A DNA stretch of 64,000 nucleotides from Streptomyces sp. SCSIO 30461. GTDB lineage: Bacteria > Actinomycetota > Actinomycetes > Streptomycetales > Streptomycetaceae. Shown piece by piece: positions 15,964 to 24,183 of this stretch. The stretch is from NCBI RefSeq assembly GCF_037023745.1, contig NZ_CP146101.1, positions 1,612,001 through 1,676,000 of the forward strand. The letters are read 5' to 3'. A program made the translations under genes and the position numbers. The notes beneath the pieces were generated by a model. The model saw only the letters and a list, made by a program, of their open reading frames with translations, ran no database searches and was not told the DNA's origin. Every line of letters begins with the position of its first letter. The first letter of the stretch is position 1.

Positions 15964-16596
15964 TCAGCTCTCCGGGATGATCCGGTTGACCATGGTCTCC
16001 ACGAGCTGGTCGAGCTCCCGGTCGGCGAGCACTCCGGGCAGTGTGAAGTGCTCCAGCATCAGCCCCGTCATGGCCAGATAGAGGGTGAGGAACGCGTCCG
16101 CGTCGCCAGGCAGGCCCGAGCCGAGGTGCAGCAGACGGTTGGCATCGAGCTCGGCACGGACCGCCTTGTTCAGCTCGGCCGCCAGTGTGGGACGCCGCGT
16201 GGCCTCCAGGCGCATCTCCAGCAGGGCGAGATAGCCGGTGCGCTCGGCCGTCATGCGCCGCAGCAGCCATCGCATCAGATCGACGTAGAGCCCGCGGGTC
16301 GGGCTCTGCCGCATCGCCGCGTCCGCATCCGCGGGGTCCGGGGCCATACGCACATGGATCCGGGCTCCCGCCTGGGTGAACAGGTCATCGCGGTTCGCGA
16401 AGTAGTTGGACGCTGTCCCCGTCGGTACCCCGGCCTCGATGTCCACGGCCCGGAAGGTGAGGCCGCGGGCTCCTTCCCGCGCCAGCACCTCGATGGCGGC
16501 GTCCACCAGCGCGATCCTGCGCTCAGGGTTTCTGGCCACCGTCGCGGCCACCTCCTCTTCACTCCGGCTGTCCGGAAATCGCTCTTTACTAACCAC
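15964..16596 (-). CDS. TetR-family transcriptional regulator
   Basis: A 210-residue regulator with an N-terminal TetR helix-turn-helix (IALVDAAIEVLAREGARGLTF, then VDIEAGVPTGTASNYFANRDDL) and a helical ligand-binding C-terminal domain of TetR_C type. GTG 16596 lies inside an inverted repeat shared with the divergent DHFR-like gene, so it probably represses both. GTG codons further downstream (e.g. before ARNPERR) are alternative starts. The inducer is unknown. Confidence 0.82.
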   Translation of the reverse strand: MVSKERFPDSRSEEEVAATVARNPERRIALVDAAIEVLAREGARGLTFRAVDIEAGVPTGTASNYFANRDDLFTQAGARIHVRMAPDPADADAAMRQSPTRGLYVDLMRWLLRRMTAERTGYLALLEMRLEATRRPTLAAELNKAVRAELDANRLLHLGSGLPGDADAFLTLYLAMTGLMLEHFTLPGVLADRELDQLVETMVNRIIPES

Positions 16597-16626
16597 TACA
16601 TATGAAGCACTCTAAGCGTAGTGGTT
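16591..16626. promoter_or_regulatory. Inverted repeat between divergent tetR and DHFR-like genes
   Basis: AACCACTAC (16591-16599) and GTAGTGGTT (16618-16626) are perfect 9-bp inverted repeats separated by 18 bp. They flank the short space between the two divergent start codons. It is a good candidate for the TetR operator, with one half site at each gene. Confidence 0.6.
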
Positions 16627-16644
16627 GTGACAGGAGGAACCGGT

Positions 16645-17232
16645 TTGCGTAAGCTCACGTACTTCATCGCCTGCTCGATCGACGGCTTCATCGGCGATCC
16701 GAAGGGCGATGCCTCGTCCATGTTCGCCTTCGTCGACGACGAGTTCCTGGAATTCCTCAAGGCGGAGTACCCGGAGACCATTTCGGCCGAGGGTCGCAGG
16801 CTGCTCGGACTCGACGGACTGGAGAACGTGCGCTTCGACACGGTGATCCAGGGCCGCGGTAGCTATCAGCTTGGGTTGGACGCCGGGATGACCAGCCCGT
16901 ACGGCCATCTGCGCGAGTACGTGGCCTCCCGCACCCTTGAGACGTCCCCGGATCCCCATGTGCGGATTCTGTCAGGCGACCTCGTCGCCGCGGTCCGTGA
17001 GCTCAAGGCGGAAGACGGGGGGCTCGGCATCTGGTTGTGCGGTGGCTCGGAGATCGCTGGCGAGTTGGTCGATGAGATCGACGAGCTTGTGATCAAGACC
17101 TATCCGCAGGTGTACGGGTCCGGTATGCCGATGTTCGGCTCCGGATTCTCGCCCACCGACTTCTCGCTGGACGATGTGCGCGTGTTCGGCAACGGGGCGC
17201 TCGTGCGCACGTACACCAGGTGTACGTCCTGA
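16645..17232 (+). CDS. Dihydrofolate reductase-family protein (RibD C-terminal-like)
   Basis: A 195-residue protein with the DHFR/RibD-C fold: N-terminal RKLTYFIACSIDGFIGDP, DTVIQGRGSYQLG, and the nucleotide-binding IWLCGGSEIAGELVDEIDEL near residues 137-156. Such stand-alone proteins are NAD(P)H-dependent reductases of unknown substrate. TTG 16645 sits 6 bases after a strong AGGAGGA, better placed than the GTG at 16621, which would put that site inside the gene. It is divergent from the TetR gene and probably controlled by it. Confidence 0.8.
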   Translation: MRKLTYFIACSIDGFIGDPKGDASSMFAFVDDEFLEFLKAEYPETISAEGRRLLGLDGLENVRFDTVIQGRGSYQLGLDAGMTSPYGHLREYVASRTLETSPDPHVRILSGDLVAAVRELKAEDGGLGIWLCGGSEIAGELVDEIDELVIKTYPQVYGSGMPMFGSGFSPTDFSLDDVRVFGNGALVRTYTRCTS

Positions 17233-17256
17233 GCATGCCGACCTATGCTGGAACGC

Positions 17257-17502
17257 ATGGGCAGCGAAGGGCGTCGGACCGTCCGCAGCCCGGAGGTCGA
17301 GTACGCGTGCCCGGTCTGCGGGAAGCCTGTCGGTACCGTCATCAAGCGGCGCAAGGTTCTGGGCGCGTTCGTCCCCGAGTGGGTGCCGGGACCCTGTCAC
17401 AACGAGGCTTGTGCGCTCGGCGCCGAAGAGCCGGTGGGGCCCCCGGGGCCGGCACGGGCGGCCAGGCATGAACGCACCAGGAGTACCGAAGGGTCGCCGT
17501 AG
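17257..17502 (+). CDS. Small zinc-ribbon-like protein of unknown function
   Basis: An 81-residue protein with CPVCGKPVG and, about 30 residues later, CHNEAC, which suggests one zinc ribbon. No further domain was recognised. ATG 17257 is preceded by TATGCT and seven bases, a pattern expected for a leaderless transcript; ATG 17245 would add four residues. It lies 24 bp past the DHFR-like gene. Confidence 0.6.
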   Translation: MGSEGRRTVRSPEVEYACPVCGKPVGTVIKRRKVLGAFVPEWVPGPCHNEACALGAEEPVGPPGPARAARHERTRSTEGSP

Positions 17503-17594
17503 ATCGGTTTCCGGTGCTCCGTTCGGGCGTTCGACGCATTCGAAGGGGTGACCGGCTGCACGGTGGAGCCAGTCATACCGCTACAGTCCGCGCC

Positions 17595-18041
17595 ATGTCA
17601 TCGGAGTCGACGGACGTATGGACCGGCTGGTACCGGGACCGCCGTGGTGCGGAAGCGATCGCCATCGCGGTCGCCGTGAACGGGCGGGATGTGCGCACCC
17701 GCATCAGGGGAATCGCTTACGGGGGCTCGGGATTCGCCTCCTTGGCCGCGGCGGATTCGGGCGAACCGCTCGCCGGCTGTGTACTGGAATGGGACCTGCC
17801 GCTGCCGGTCACCCTGGCTGGGACCGAGCATCAGGCCACGCTCAGCTGCCTGCTGACGCTCGGCGAACGCGGGTCCGACGGACGGCCGGACCGGGCCGAT
17901 CTCAATCTGACCCTGCACTTCGGCGGCGCGGCGTACGAATCCGGGATCGCGGGCGGTGACTTCGACGAGGCGCTGGCTCGTATCCGACGCCGGCTGCCCC
18001 ACGGTGCGGACTACGGACGGAGCTTGCCCGAAAGCGCCTGA
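17595..18041 (+). CDS. Conserved actinobacterial hypothetical protein (possibly DUF6304)
   Basis: A 148-residue soluble protein beginning MSSESTDVWTGWYRDR, with alternating strands and no membrane segment. I believe it belongs to the DUF6304 group, but this is from memory and no function is known. ATG 17595 is preceded by TACAGT and seven bases, again a leaderless-type start. Codon use is normal for the window. Confidence 0.6.
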   Translation: MSSESTDVWTGWYRDRRGAEAIAIAVAVNGRDVRTRIRGIAYGGSGFASLAAADSGEPLAGCVLEWDLPLPVTLAGTEHQATLSCLLTLGERGSDGRPDRADLNLTLHFGGAAYESGIAGGDFDEALARIRRRLPHGADYGRSLPESA

Positions 18042-18107
18042 CCCGCGATACGCACCGCGTTCCTCGAAGTGGGCGGGGCCGGAGTGAGGCTTCCGGTCCC
18101 GCCGCTG

Positions 18108-18330
18108 TCATACCTGGTCCTGCCCGGCCGTGAGCAGGGCGCGGAAGCTCCGTGCGGGTCGACCGGTGACACGTTCGACGGTGTCGCTGACGCGGTCTTC
18201 GGCGCCCTCGGCGATGTCGCGGTCCATCGCGGCCAGCATCTCCGCGAACTCCAGCGGCATCGAAGCGGCGAGGAAAGAAACCGCACCCGGCCCGTCATGG
18301 ACGCCGTGCTCGGCGGCCTGCGGACCGGGT
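18108..18330 (-). pseudogene. Remnant of an NmrA-like NAD(P)-binding protein
   Basis: Read on the minus strand, the stretch SMPLEFAEMLAAMDRDIAEG continues as AEDRVSDTVERVTGRPARSF and ends at a stop at 18108. This looks like the C-terminal end of NmrA/NAD(P)H-binding family oxidoreductases. The N-terminal Rossmann portion is absent; further upstream is sodN. It is probably a truncated leftover. Confidence 0.45.
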
Positions 18331-18387
18331 GCGGACAGGTAGGTAGCCAGACCCGCGAAACCGCAGGTCAGACGGCCTAGGCAAAGA

Positions 18388-18783
18388 TCAAGCCTTCTTG
18401 GTCTCCCAGAAGATGCGGTCGATCTCGGCGATGAGCTCAAGCGCCTTCTCGCCCGTCTTCGGGTCGGTGGACGCCTTGGCCGCGGACAGTGCCTTGAGGG
18501 TGTCGTTGACCAACTGGTGCAGTTGCGGGTACTTCTCGAAGTGCGGCGGCTTGAAGTAGTCGCTCCACAGCACCGAGACGTGGTGCTTCGCGAGCTCCGC
18601 GCGCTGCTCCTTGATGACCGTCGCACGGGCCTGGAAGTGCGCGTCGTCGTTGGCGGCCATCTTCTCCTGGACGGCCTTGACCGATTCGGCCTCGATACGG
18701 GCCTGGGCCGGGTCGTACACACCGCAGGGGAGGTCGCAGTGCGCGCTGACCTTCACCTTGGGGGCAAACAGGCGGGAGAGCAT
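18388..18783 (-). CDS. sodN: Nickel superoxide dismutase precursor
   Basis: A 131-residue precursor of the hexameric Ni-SOD, which dismutates superoxide in the cytoplasm. A 14-residue leader (MLSRLFAPKVKVSA) precedes the nickel-hook HCDLPCGVYDPAQARIEAES; His1, Cys2 and Cys6 of the mature protein bind nickel after the leader is removed. The C-terminal helices fit the family length. GAGGAAGGA precedes ATG 18783. The divergent neighbour encodes the maturation protease. In S. coelicolor, sodN is repressed when nickel is low through an sRNA from sodF pairing near the ribosome site; that gene is not in this window. Confidence 0.97.
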   Translation of the reverse strand: MLSRLFAPKVKVSAHCDLPCGVYDPAQARIEAESVKAVQEKMAANDDAHFQARATVIKEQRAELAKHHVSVLWSDYFKPPHFEKYPQLHQLVNDTLKALSAAKASTDPKTGEKALELIAEIDRIFWETKKA

Positions 18784-18931
18784 TGAGCTGTCCTTCCTCG
18801 TGATCGTCTTCTCAGGTGGGAGATTACTCCGTGAGAGAGACGTTTTCGCGAGTGCCCCCGGGGCTTGGGTCAAAAGTCCGGGGGGTGCCGGGACCTCCGC
18901 GGAACGTACGGTGGGAGCCGAGAGGTGGATG

Positions 18932-19393
18932 ATGACGGACCTGGGGCGGGAGCCCGGAGCGCGCTTCGGGGTCGCGGAGGTGACGGGGCCTTCCATGTAC
19001 CCCACGCTGACGCACGGCGACCGGCTGCTGGTGCGCTACGGGGTCGAGGTCCGGGCCGGGGACGTCGCGGTGATGCGGCATCCGCTGCAGCAGGATCTGC
19101 TGATCGTGAAGCGGCTCGTCGAGCGCCGTGAGGGTGGCTGGTGGGTGCTCGGAGACAACCCGTACACGGAGGGGGACAGCAGGCTGTTCGGGGTGGTGCC
19201 CGACGAACTGCTCCTCGGCCGGGTCCGGCTCCGCTTCCGGCCGCGCGCCGCGGATCAGGGCTCGCTGCGCTCGCGCACGCTCTGGCTGGTGTCCGCGGTG
19301 CGGCCGGTGTCCGGTGACCGCTCGGTCTCCAGGCGCTTGCGGGCGCGGTATGCGGCGACGTTGGCGCGGGTGGCGCAGCGGTCGGAGCAGTAG
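18932..19393 (+). CDS. sodX: Ni-SOD maturation protease, signal-peptidase S26 family
   Basis: A 153-residue soluble S26-like serine protease that removes the SodN leader. The Ser motif is EVTGPSMYPTLTHGDRLLV and the general-base Lys lies in LLIVKRLVE, followed by VLGDNPYTEGDSR, as in signal peptidases. There is no membrane anchor. The protease fold seems to end near LRFRPRA (about residue 107). The last 46 residues are Arg/Ser-rich and overlap the convergent CGNR gene by 139 bp. ATG 18932 was preferred over 18929 for spacing from GAGAGG. Confidence 0.85.
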   Translation: MTDLGREPGARFGVAEVTGPSMYPTLTHGDRLLVRYGVEVRAGDVAVMRHPLQQDLLIVKRLVERREGGWWVLGDNPYTEGDSRLFGVVPDELLLGRVRLRFRPRAADQGSLRSRTLWLVSAVRPVSGDRSVSRRLRARYAATLARVAQRSEQ

Positions 19394-19884
19394 CGGCGGG
19401 AGCGGTTGGTGGAGGTGTCGAGGTAGGCGTTGCGGCAGGGGGCGGCCTGGCAGAGGCCGAGCCGGTCCGCGCCGAACTCGGTGAGGTGGAAGGCCAGCCC
19501 CATCGCGGCGATCGCCGCGTAGCCCGTCGTCGCGTTGGACGGGTGCTCGGCCAGGTGCATGTGCCAGCGCGGGTGGCCTTCGCCGTCGAGGTGGTCATGG
19601 CCGGAGATCTGGGGGCTGACCGGGAACTCGAGCAGCAGTGAGTTGAGCAGGTCGACGGCCTGGGTGTGGTCACCCGCGTCGGCCGCGGTGAAGACCGCGC
19701 GCAGCCTGGCACGTACGGAGCGGAACCGGGTCACGTCCGCGTCCGTGGCGCGGCGGGCGGCCTGGACGGATACGCCGAACAGCTCGCGTACCGCCTCCAC
19801 GGAGTTGAGTGTGTCCTTGTTGCGGGCGGGCTCCTCGGTGTTGACCAGACGCACGGCATAGTCCGAGTAATGGGCAAGTTCCAC
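19255..19884 (-). CDS. CGNR zinc-finger / ABATE-domain protein
   Basis: A 209-residue protein with an N-terminal ABATE-type domain (ELAHYSDYAVRLVNTEEP, RATDADVTRFRSVRARLRAVF) and a C-terminal zinc finger. In the finger CRNAYLDTSTNRSRRYCSDR continues CATRANVAAYRARK, giving the CxnC...CSDRC pattern. Such proteins are presumed stress-linked transcription factors. GTG 19884 follows GTAAGGA. Its 3' end overlaps the sodX gene in the opposite sense. Confidence 0.82.
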   Translation of the reverse strand: MELAHYSDYAVRLVNTEEPARNKDTLNSVEAVRELFGVSVQAARRATDADVTRFRSVRARLRAVFTAADAGDHTQAVDLLNSLLLEFPVSPQISGHDHLDGEGHPRWHMHLAEHPSNATTGYAAIAAMGLAFHLTEFGADRLGLCQAAPCRNAYLDTSTNRSRRYCSDRCATRANVAAYRARKRLETERSPDTGRTADTSQSVRERSEP

Positions 19885-19978
19885 TTGTAGTCCTTACGGA
19901 TCGGGTCTAGTGTCAGCGTCCGGGGAGGTAATGGATGTCTCTCCAAACAGGGTATTACCCAGGGGAGGTTTTCCCGTG

Positions 19979-20758
19979 ATGGAGTCAGCAGCCGGCGCGG
20001 CACACGCAGAGGCCACCACCGACTGGCGGGCCTGGCAGGAAAGCTGGGACCGGCAGCAGGAGTGGTACCTGCCCGACCGCGAGGAACGGTTCCGGGTGAT
20101 GCTGGACATGGTCGAGGCCGTTGTCGGGCCCGAGCCGAGGGTCTTGGACCTCGCGTGCGGAACCGGAAGCATCACGGACCGGTTGCTCAGGCGGTTCCCC
20201 GACGCGGTGAGCGTCGGAGTCGACCAGGACCCGGCGCTGCTCGCCATCGCCGAGGGGTATTTCGAGGGCGACGGCCGCGTCACCTTCGTCAGCGCGGACC
20301 TCACCGATCCGGACTGGACCGCGGCGCTGCCACACGACTCGTACGACGCAGTCCTCACCGCCACAGCCCTGCACTGGCTGCGTCCGGGCCCGCTGGCAAC
20401 CCTGTACGGGCAGCTCGCCGGGCTCATCGCGGACGGCGGGGTCTTCATGAACGCCGACCACATGAAGGACGAGAGCACACCCCGGATCAATGCCGCCGAG
20501 CGCGCCCAGCGCCATGCCGCCATGGACCGGGCCAAGGCCGCCGGTGTGCCGGACTGGGCCGGGTGGTGGGCGTTGGCAGCCAAGGACCCGGTGCTGGCCG
20601 CCCCCACCGCACGCCGCTTCGAGATCTACGGCGAGCACGCCGACGGGGAGATCCCCTCGCTCGACTGGCACGCCCGCACCCTGTGCGCTGCGGGCTTCGC
20701 CGAGGCGCGCGGAGTCTGGGCGTCCCCTTCCGACTCGATGGTGCTCGCCCTGAGGTGA
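19979..20758 (+). CDS. Class I SAM-dependent methyltransferase
   Basis: A 259-residue methyltransferase. Motif I is VLDLACGTGSITDRLL, followed by the acidic VGVDQDPALLAIA and motif II/III DAVLTATALHWLRPGPL. The substrate is unknown; the N-terminal WRAWQESWDRQQEWYLPDR is seen in small-molecule methyltransferases. ATG 19979 follows GGGGAGG at 19962. It is divergent from the CGNR gene and closes with a 20-bp hairpin. Confidence 0.85.
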   Translation: MESAAGAAHAEATTDWRAWQESWDRQQEWYLPDREERFRVMLDMVEAVVGPEPRVLDLACGTGSITDRLLRRFPDAVSVGVDQDPALLAIAEGYFEGDGRVTFVSADLTDPDWTAALPHDSYDAVLTATALHWLRPGPLATLYGQLAGLIADGGVFMNADHMKDESTPRINAAERAQRHAAMDRAKAAGVPDWAGWWALAAKDPVLAAPTARRFEIYGEHADGEIPSLDWHARTLCAAGFAEARGVWASPSDSMVLALR

Positions 20759-20775
20759 GCGCGGGCGGTGAGACG

Positions 20776-20820
20776 CGGAGGGCGGGTGCCCGCGCATCGC
20801 GCGCGGGCACCCGCCCTCCG
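20776..20820. terminator. Strong bidirectional hairpin
   Basis: A perfect 20-bp GC-rich stem with loop ATCGC lies between the convergent methyltransferase and ABC ATPase genes. Confidence 0.85.
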
Positions 20821-20832
20821 GTGGTGTGACCG

Positions 20833-21594
20833 TCAGAGCACCTTGGACAGGAAGGCCTTCGTGCGGTCGTGCTGCGGGTTGCCCAGGACGTCGCGCGGGT
20901 TGCCGGACTCGACGACCACACCGCCGTCCATGAACACCAGGGAGTCGCCCACCTCGCGGGCGAATCCCATCTCGTGGGTGACGACCACCATCGTCATACC
21001 GCTCTCGGCCAGGTCGCGCATGACGTCGAGGACGTCACCGACGAGCTCCGGGTCGAGGGCGGACGTGGGCTCGTCGAAGAGCATCAGCTTCGGCTCCATC
21101 GCCAGCGCACGGGCGATGGCGACACGCTGCTGCTGACCGCCGGAGAGCTGCGAGGGATAGTTCCCGGCCTTGTCCCCGAGGCCGACCCGGTCGAGCAGCT
21201 TCAGGGCCCGCTCGCGGGCGACGGCCTTGGCCTCGCCCTTGACCTGGACCGGCGCCTCCATGACGTTCTCGAGGGCGGTCATGTGCGGGAACAGGTTGAA
21301 CCGCTGGAACACCATGCCGATGTCCCGGCGCTGGAGCGCGACCTCGCTGTCCTTGAGCTCGTAGAGCTTGTCGCCCTTCTGGCGGTAGCCGACGAGCTCG
21401 CCGTCGACGTACAGCCGGCCGGCGTTGATCTTCTCCAGGTGGTTGATGCACCGGAGGAAGGTCGACTTGCCCGATCCCGAGGGGCCGATGAGGCAGAACA
21501 CCTCACGCGGGGCGACTTCGAGGTCGATGCCCTTGAGGATGTGGGCCGCGCCGTAGGACTTGTGTACGCCCTCGGCCTTCACCATGGCGGTCAT
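20833..21594 (-). CDS. Polar amino acid ABC transporter ATP-binding protein
   Basis: A 253-residue ATPase of the GlnQ/GluA type. Walker A is GPSGSGKST (about residues 38-46), the Q-loop is VFQRFNLFP, the signature is [15 protein letters not shown], Walker B is [13 protein letters not shown], and the switch His is in [10 protein letters not shown]. It is the last gene of a three-gene operon (binding protein, permease, ATPase) and begins 1 bp after the permease stop. Together they import glutamate or a similar amino acid. Confidence 0.93.
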   Translation of the reverse strand: MTAMVKAEGVHKSYGAAHILKGIDLEVAPREVFCLIGPSGSGKSTFLRCINHLEKINAGRLYVDGELVGYRQKGDKLYELKDSEVALQRRDIGMVFQRFNLFPHMTALENVMEAPVQVKGEAKAVARERALKLLDRVGLGDKAGNYPSQLSGGQQQRVAIARALAMEPKLMLFDEPTSALDPELVGDVLDVMRDLAESGMTMVVVTHEMGFAREVGDSLVFMDGGVVVESGNPRDVLGNPQHDRTKAFLSKVL

Positions 21595-21595
21595 G

Positions 21596-22594
21596 TCACA
21601 TCACCGCCTTGGGGCGTCGAAGGATCATCAGGTTCGCCCTGACACGCTGCCACGGGGTGGGGGGCAGCTGACGCAGCGAGCCACGGGCGTAGTACCGCTC
21701 GATGTAGTACTGACCGACGCTGAACACGCTGGTCAGAGCCAGGTACCAGATGGAGGCGACGATCAGCATCTCCATGATGGCGAACGAGGTCGAACCGATG
21801 TTCTGGGCGGCGCGCAGCAGATCGACGTACTGCACGGCGGAGACCAGGGACGAGGTCTTGAGCAGGTTGATGAACTCGTTGCCGGTCGGCGGCACGATCA
21901 CCCGCATCGCCTGCGGCAGCACGACCCGGCGCATGGTCTTGCCGTTGGACATGCCCAGCGCGTGCGAGGCCTCGGTCTGGCCCTCGTCGACCGACTGGAT
22001 GCCGGCGCGCATGATCTCGGCCATATAGGCGCCCTCGTTCAGACCCAGACCCAGCAGGGCCACAAGGAACGGGGTCATGACATCGACCATCTCGTCCTTG
22101 TAGAACCCGATGTTCAGGATCGGGAAGATCAGCGCCAGGTTGAACCACAGCAGCAGCTGGACGAACACCGGGGTCCCGCGGAAGAACCAGATGTACAACC
22201 AGGCCACCGCACCCGTCACCGGGTTCTTCGAGAGCCGCATGACGGCGAAGACGATGCCCAGCACCAGGCCGATGATCATCGACAGCACGCTGATGAAGAG
22301 GGTGTTCACCGCGCCCTCGACGATTCGGGAGTCGAAGAGGAACTCGCCGATCGTGGCCCAGCGGATGTCGCCCTGAGAGAAGGCGTAGCCCAGCCAGCCG
22401 AGCAGGCCCAGCACGATCACGGCGGACACATAGCGCCCGTAGTGCCGCACCGGGATGGCCTTGATCTGCTCGGGGTGCGCCGCGATGGCGGCTTCCTCGC
22501 TGACCGTGCTGTCGCCCTTGCTCTCCGGCGAGCCGGCCGACGGCTTGTCCGCCGGTGGCTCGTCGGCGGGCGTCTTGTCGAACTTGTCAGTCAC
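21596..22594 (-). CDS. Polar amino acid ABC transporter permease
   Basis: A 332-residue HisM/GlnP-type permease. A charged, Pro-rich cytoplasmic N-terminus of about 55 residues precedes the membrane segments. The EAA loop reads [21 protein letters not shown], about residues 215-235, with [22 protein letters not shown] before it. A single permease gene implies a homodimer, or a fused role for the usual pair. It lies 46 bp after the binding-protein gene. Confidence 0.9.
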   Translation of the reverse strand: MTDKFDKTPADEPPADKPSAGSPESKGDSTVSEEAAIAAHPEQIKAIPVRHYGRYVSAVIVLGLLGWLGYAFSQGDIRWATIGEFLFDSRIVEGAVNTLFISVLSMIIGLVLGIVFAVMRLSKNPVTGAVAWLYIWFFRGTPVFVQLLLWFNLALIFPILNIGFYKDEMVDVMTPFLVALLGLGLNEGAYMAEIMRAGIQSVDEGQTEASHALGMSNGKTMRRVVLPQAMRVIVPPTGNEFINLLKTSSLVSAVQYVDLLRAAQNIGSTSFAIMEMLIVASIWYLALTSVFSVGQYYIERYYARGSLRQLPPTPWQRVRANLMILRRPKAVM

Positions 22595-22640
22595 AGTGAC
22601 TGCCCTTCAGTGGAACGCTTCGAGGCGGTGACGCCGCGAC

Positions 22641-23603
22641 TTACTTACCGCCGTTGATGGTCGCCTCGGTGACCGCGCTGTCCTTGACGTCCCACTTCTC
22701 GAGGACCTTGCCGTACTCACCGTTCTTGATGATCGCGGCCAGGGCCAGCTTGAGGGCGTCGCGCAGCTCGGTGTTGTCCTTGTCCACCGCGATGCCGAAC
22801 GGGCCGGCGGCGGTCTGGTCGCCGGCGACCTCGAAGTCGTTGCCGCCGCCCGCGGTCTTGGCGATGTGCGCGGCGACCGGGTAGTCGTTCAGGTCCGCCG
22901 CGGCGCCGCCGGACTTCACCCGGGTCTGTGCCTCGGCGTCGGTGTCGAACGCCTCGATGGTGAGCTTGCCCTTGCCGTCCTTGACGCACTTGGCGGCCTG
23001 CGTCTTGAAGGTGTCCTCGTAGATCGTGCCGCGCTGGACGGCGACCTTCTTGCCGCACAGGTCGTCGAGCGAGGTGATCTTCTGCGGGTTGCCCTTCTTG
23101 ACCAGCAGGGAGACGCCGGATGTGAAGTAGTCGACGAAGTCGACGCCCTCGCCGACCTTCTTGCCCGTGTCGTCCAGACCCTGCTGGCGCGCCGGAGTGT
23201 CGCTCATGGCGGACATCACGATGTCCTGGCGGCCGGTGTTGAGGGAGGAGATGAGGCCGTCGAAGGTGCCGCTGGTGAACACGAACTTGACACCGAGCTC
23301 CTTGCCCAGCGCGGCGGCGATGTCGGGGTCGATACCGACGATCTTGCCGCTCTCCTCGTACTCCATCGGAGCGTACGCGGCGTCGGTGCCGACCTTGATC
23401 TCACCGGCTTCCTGGTACTTCTTAGGGAGCTTGGAGTAGAGCGGGGCGGAGCTGTCGGCGCCGCTCTCCTTGGTGGAGGTCGATGCCGAGTTGGTCTGGT
23501 CACCGCAGGCGGTGAGTACCAGCGCGCCGGCGACCGCGATCGCGCCGACCGCGGCGATCCGGGACCGTGCGGCGGTCGTACGACGGGTGGTGCTTGCGGT
23601 CAT
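22641..23603 (-). CDS. Amino acid ABC transporter substrate-binding lipoprotein
   Basis: A 320-residue family 3 periplasmic-binding-type lipoprotein, anchored outside the membrane. A signal sequence ends in the lipobox LVLTACGD, so Cys at about residue 31 is lipidated. The mature part has EIKVGTDAAYAPMEYEESGK, VGIDPDIAAALGKELGVKF and FDGLISSLNTGRQDIVMSAM, typical of polar amino acid binding. ATG 23603 follows GGAGGACC, so the 29-residue upstream extension is rejected. The ligand is most likely glutamate or a related acid, not provable here. Confidence 0.92.
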   Translation of the reverse strand: MTASTTRRTTAARSRIAAVGAIAVAGALVLTACGDQTNSASTSTKESGADSSAPLYSKLPKKYQEAGEIKVGTDAAYAPMEYEESGKIVGIDPDIAAALGKELGVKFVFTSGTFDGLISSLNTGRQDIVMSAMSDTPARQQGLDDTGKKVGEGVDFVDYFTSGVSLLVKKGNPQKITSLDDLCGKKVAVQRGTIYEDTFKTQAAKCVKDGKGKLTIEAFDTDAEAQTRVKSGGAAADLNDYPVAAHIAKTAGGGNDFEVAGDQTAAGPFGIAVDKDNTELRDALKLALAAIIKNGEYGKVLEKWDVKDSAVTEATINGGK

Positions 23604-24183
23604 GATCGTGGTCCTCCGGCATGTCGGGGTGTAGCCAAAGTCGGTCGCGAACTCGCCATTGAGTGTTACGACCCTGTGTGTTTCCGGCATCTTGCCATTC
23701 GGACTAGCCCATTCAGTGGCCTCAGCATGTCAAAATCGGATAACGGGTGACCCCCGAACCACTACAGGCCGGTACAACACGACCGGACCAGCCGCATCAT
23801 CTGCGGCTTTACCTTCCCATGACGGAAAAATCTTCTGGTTGTCCCACGATGTGGGCGACTCGAAGAGTGATGGTTGATCGACTTTATGTGACATGTTCAG
23901 TTGCTTGATGCTTTTTGTCAGGTTATGTCGCGAAGGGTCGTCGTGCTGGAGCCCCGAGCCGGTCTAACGGACTCGTCGGCGATACCGTGCGTCAGGTAAG
24001 AAGGATCCTTACACCCCTCATCCGGGGCTCAGGGCGCGTTGTGCGGCGCGCCCGCGCGTACGTACCTCTCCCTGCCGGGCGGGCCAACCGCCCCGCGCAG
24101 GGCACGGACGCGGTGCCCGCCCACCCCTCCTCAACCAGGAGCGGCAACCCTCAAACGATGAAGACTTAAGGGGTCAACCAAAA
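23604..24183. other. 580-bp divergent intergenic region
   Basis: It holds the divergent promoters of the amino acid importer and the malic enzyme. I see no convincing gene. Small hairpins occur (TAAG/CTTA around GGATCC near 23997-24012, and CCCC-TCATCC-GGGG near 24015). None matches a riboswitch I know. AAGGGG about 10 bp before ATG 24184 is the malic enzyme ribosome site. Confidence 0.6.

Noticed and set aside
23940..24183. Possible riboswitch before the malic enzyme
   Set aside because: Only small unconnected hairpins are visible and no known motif matches.
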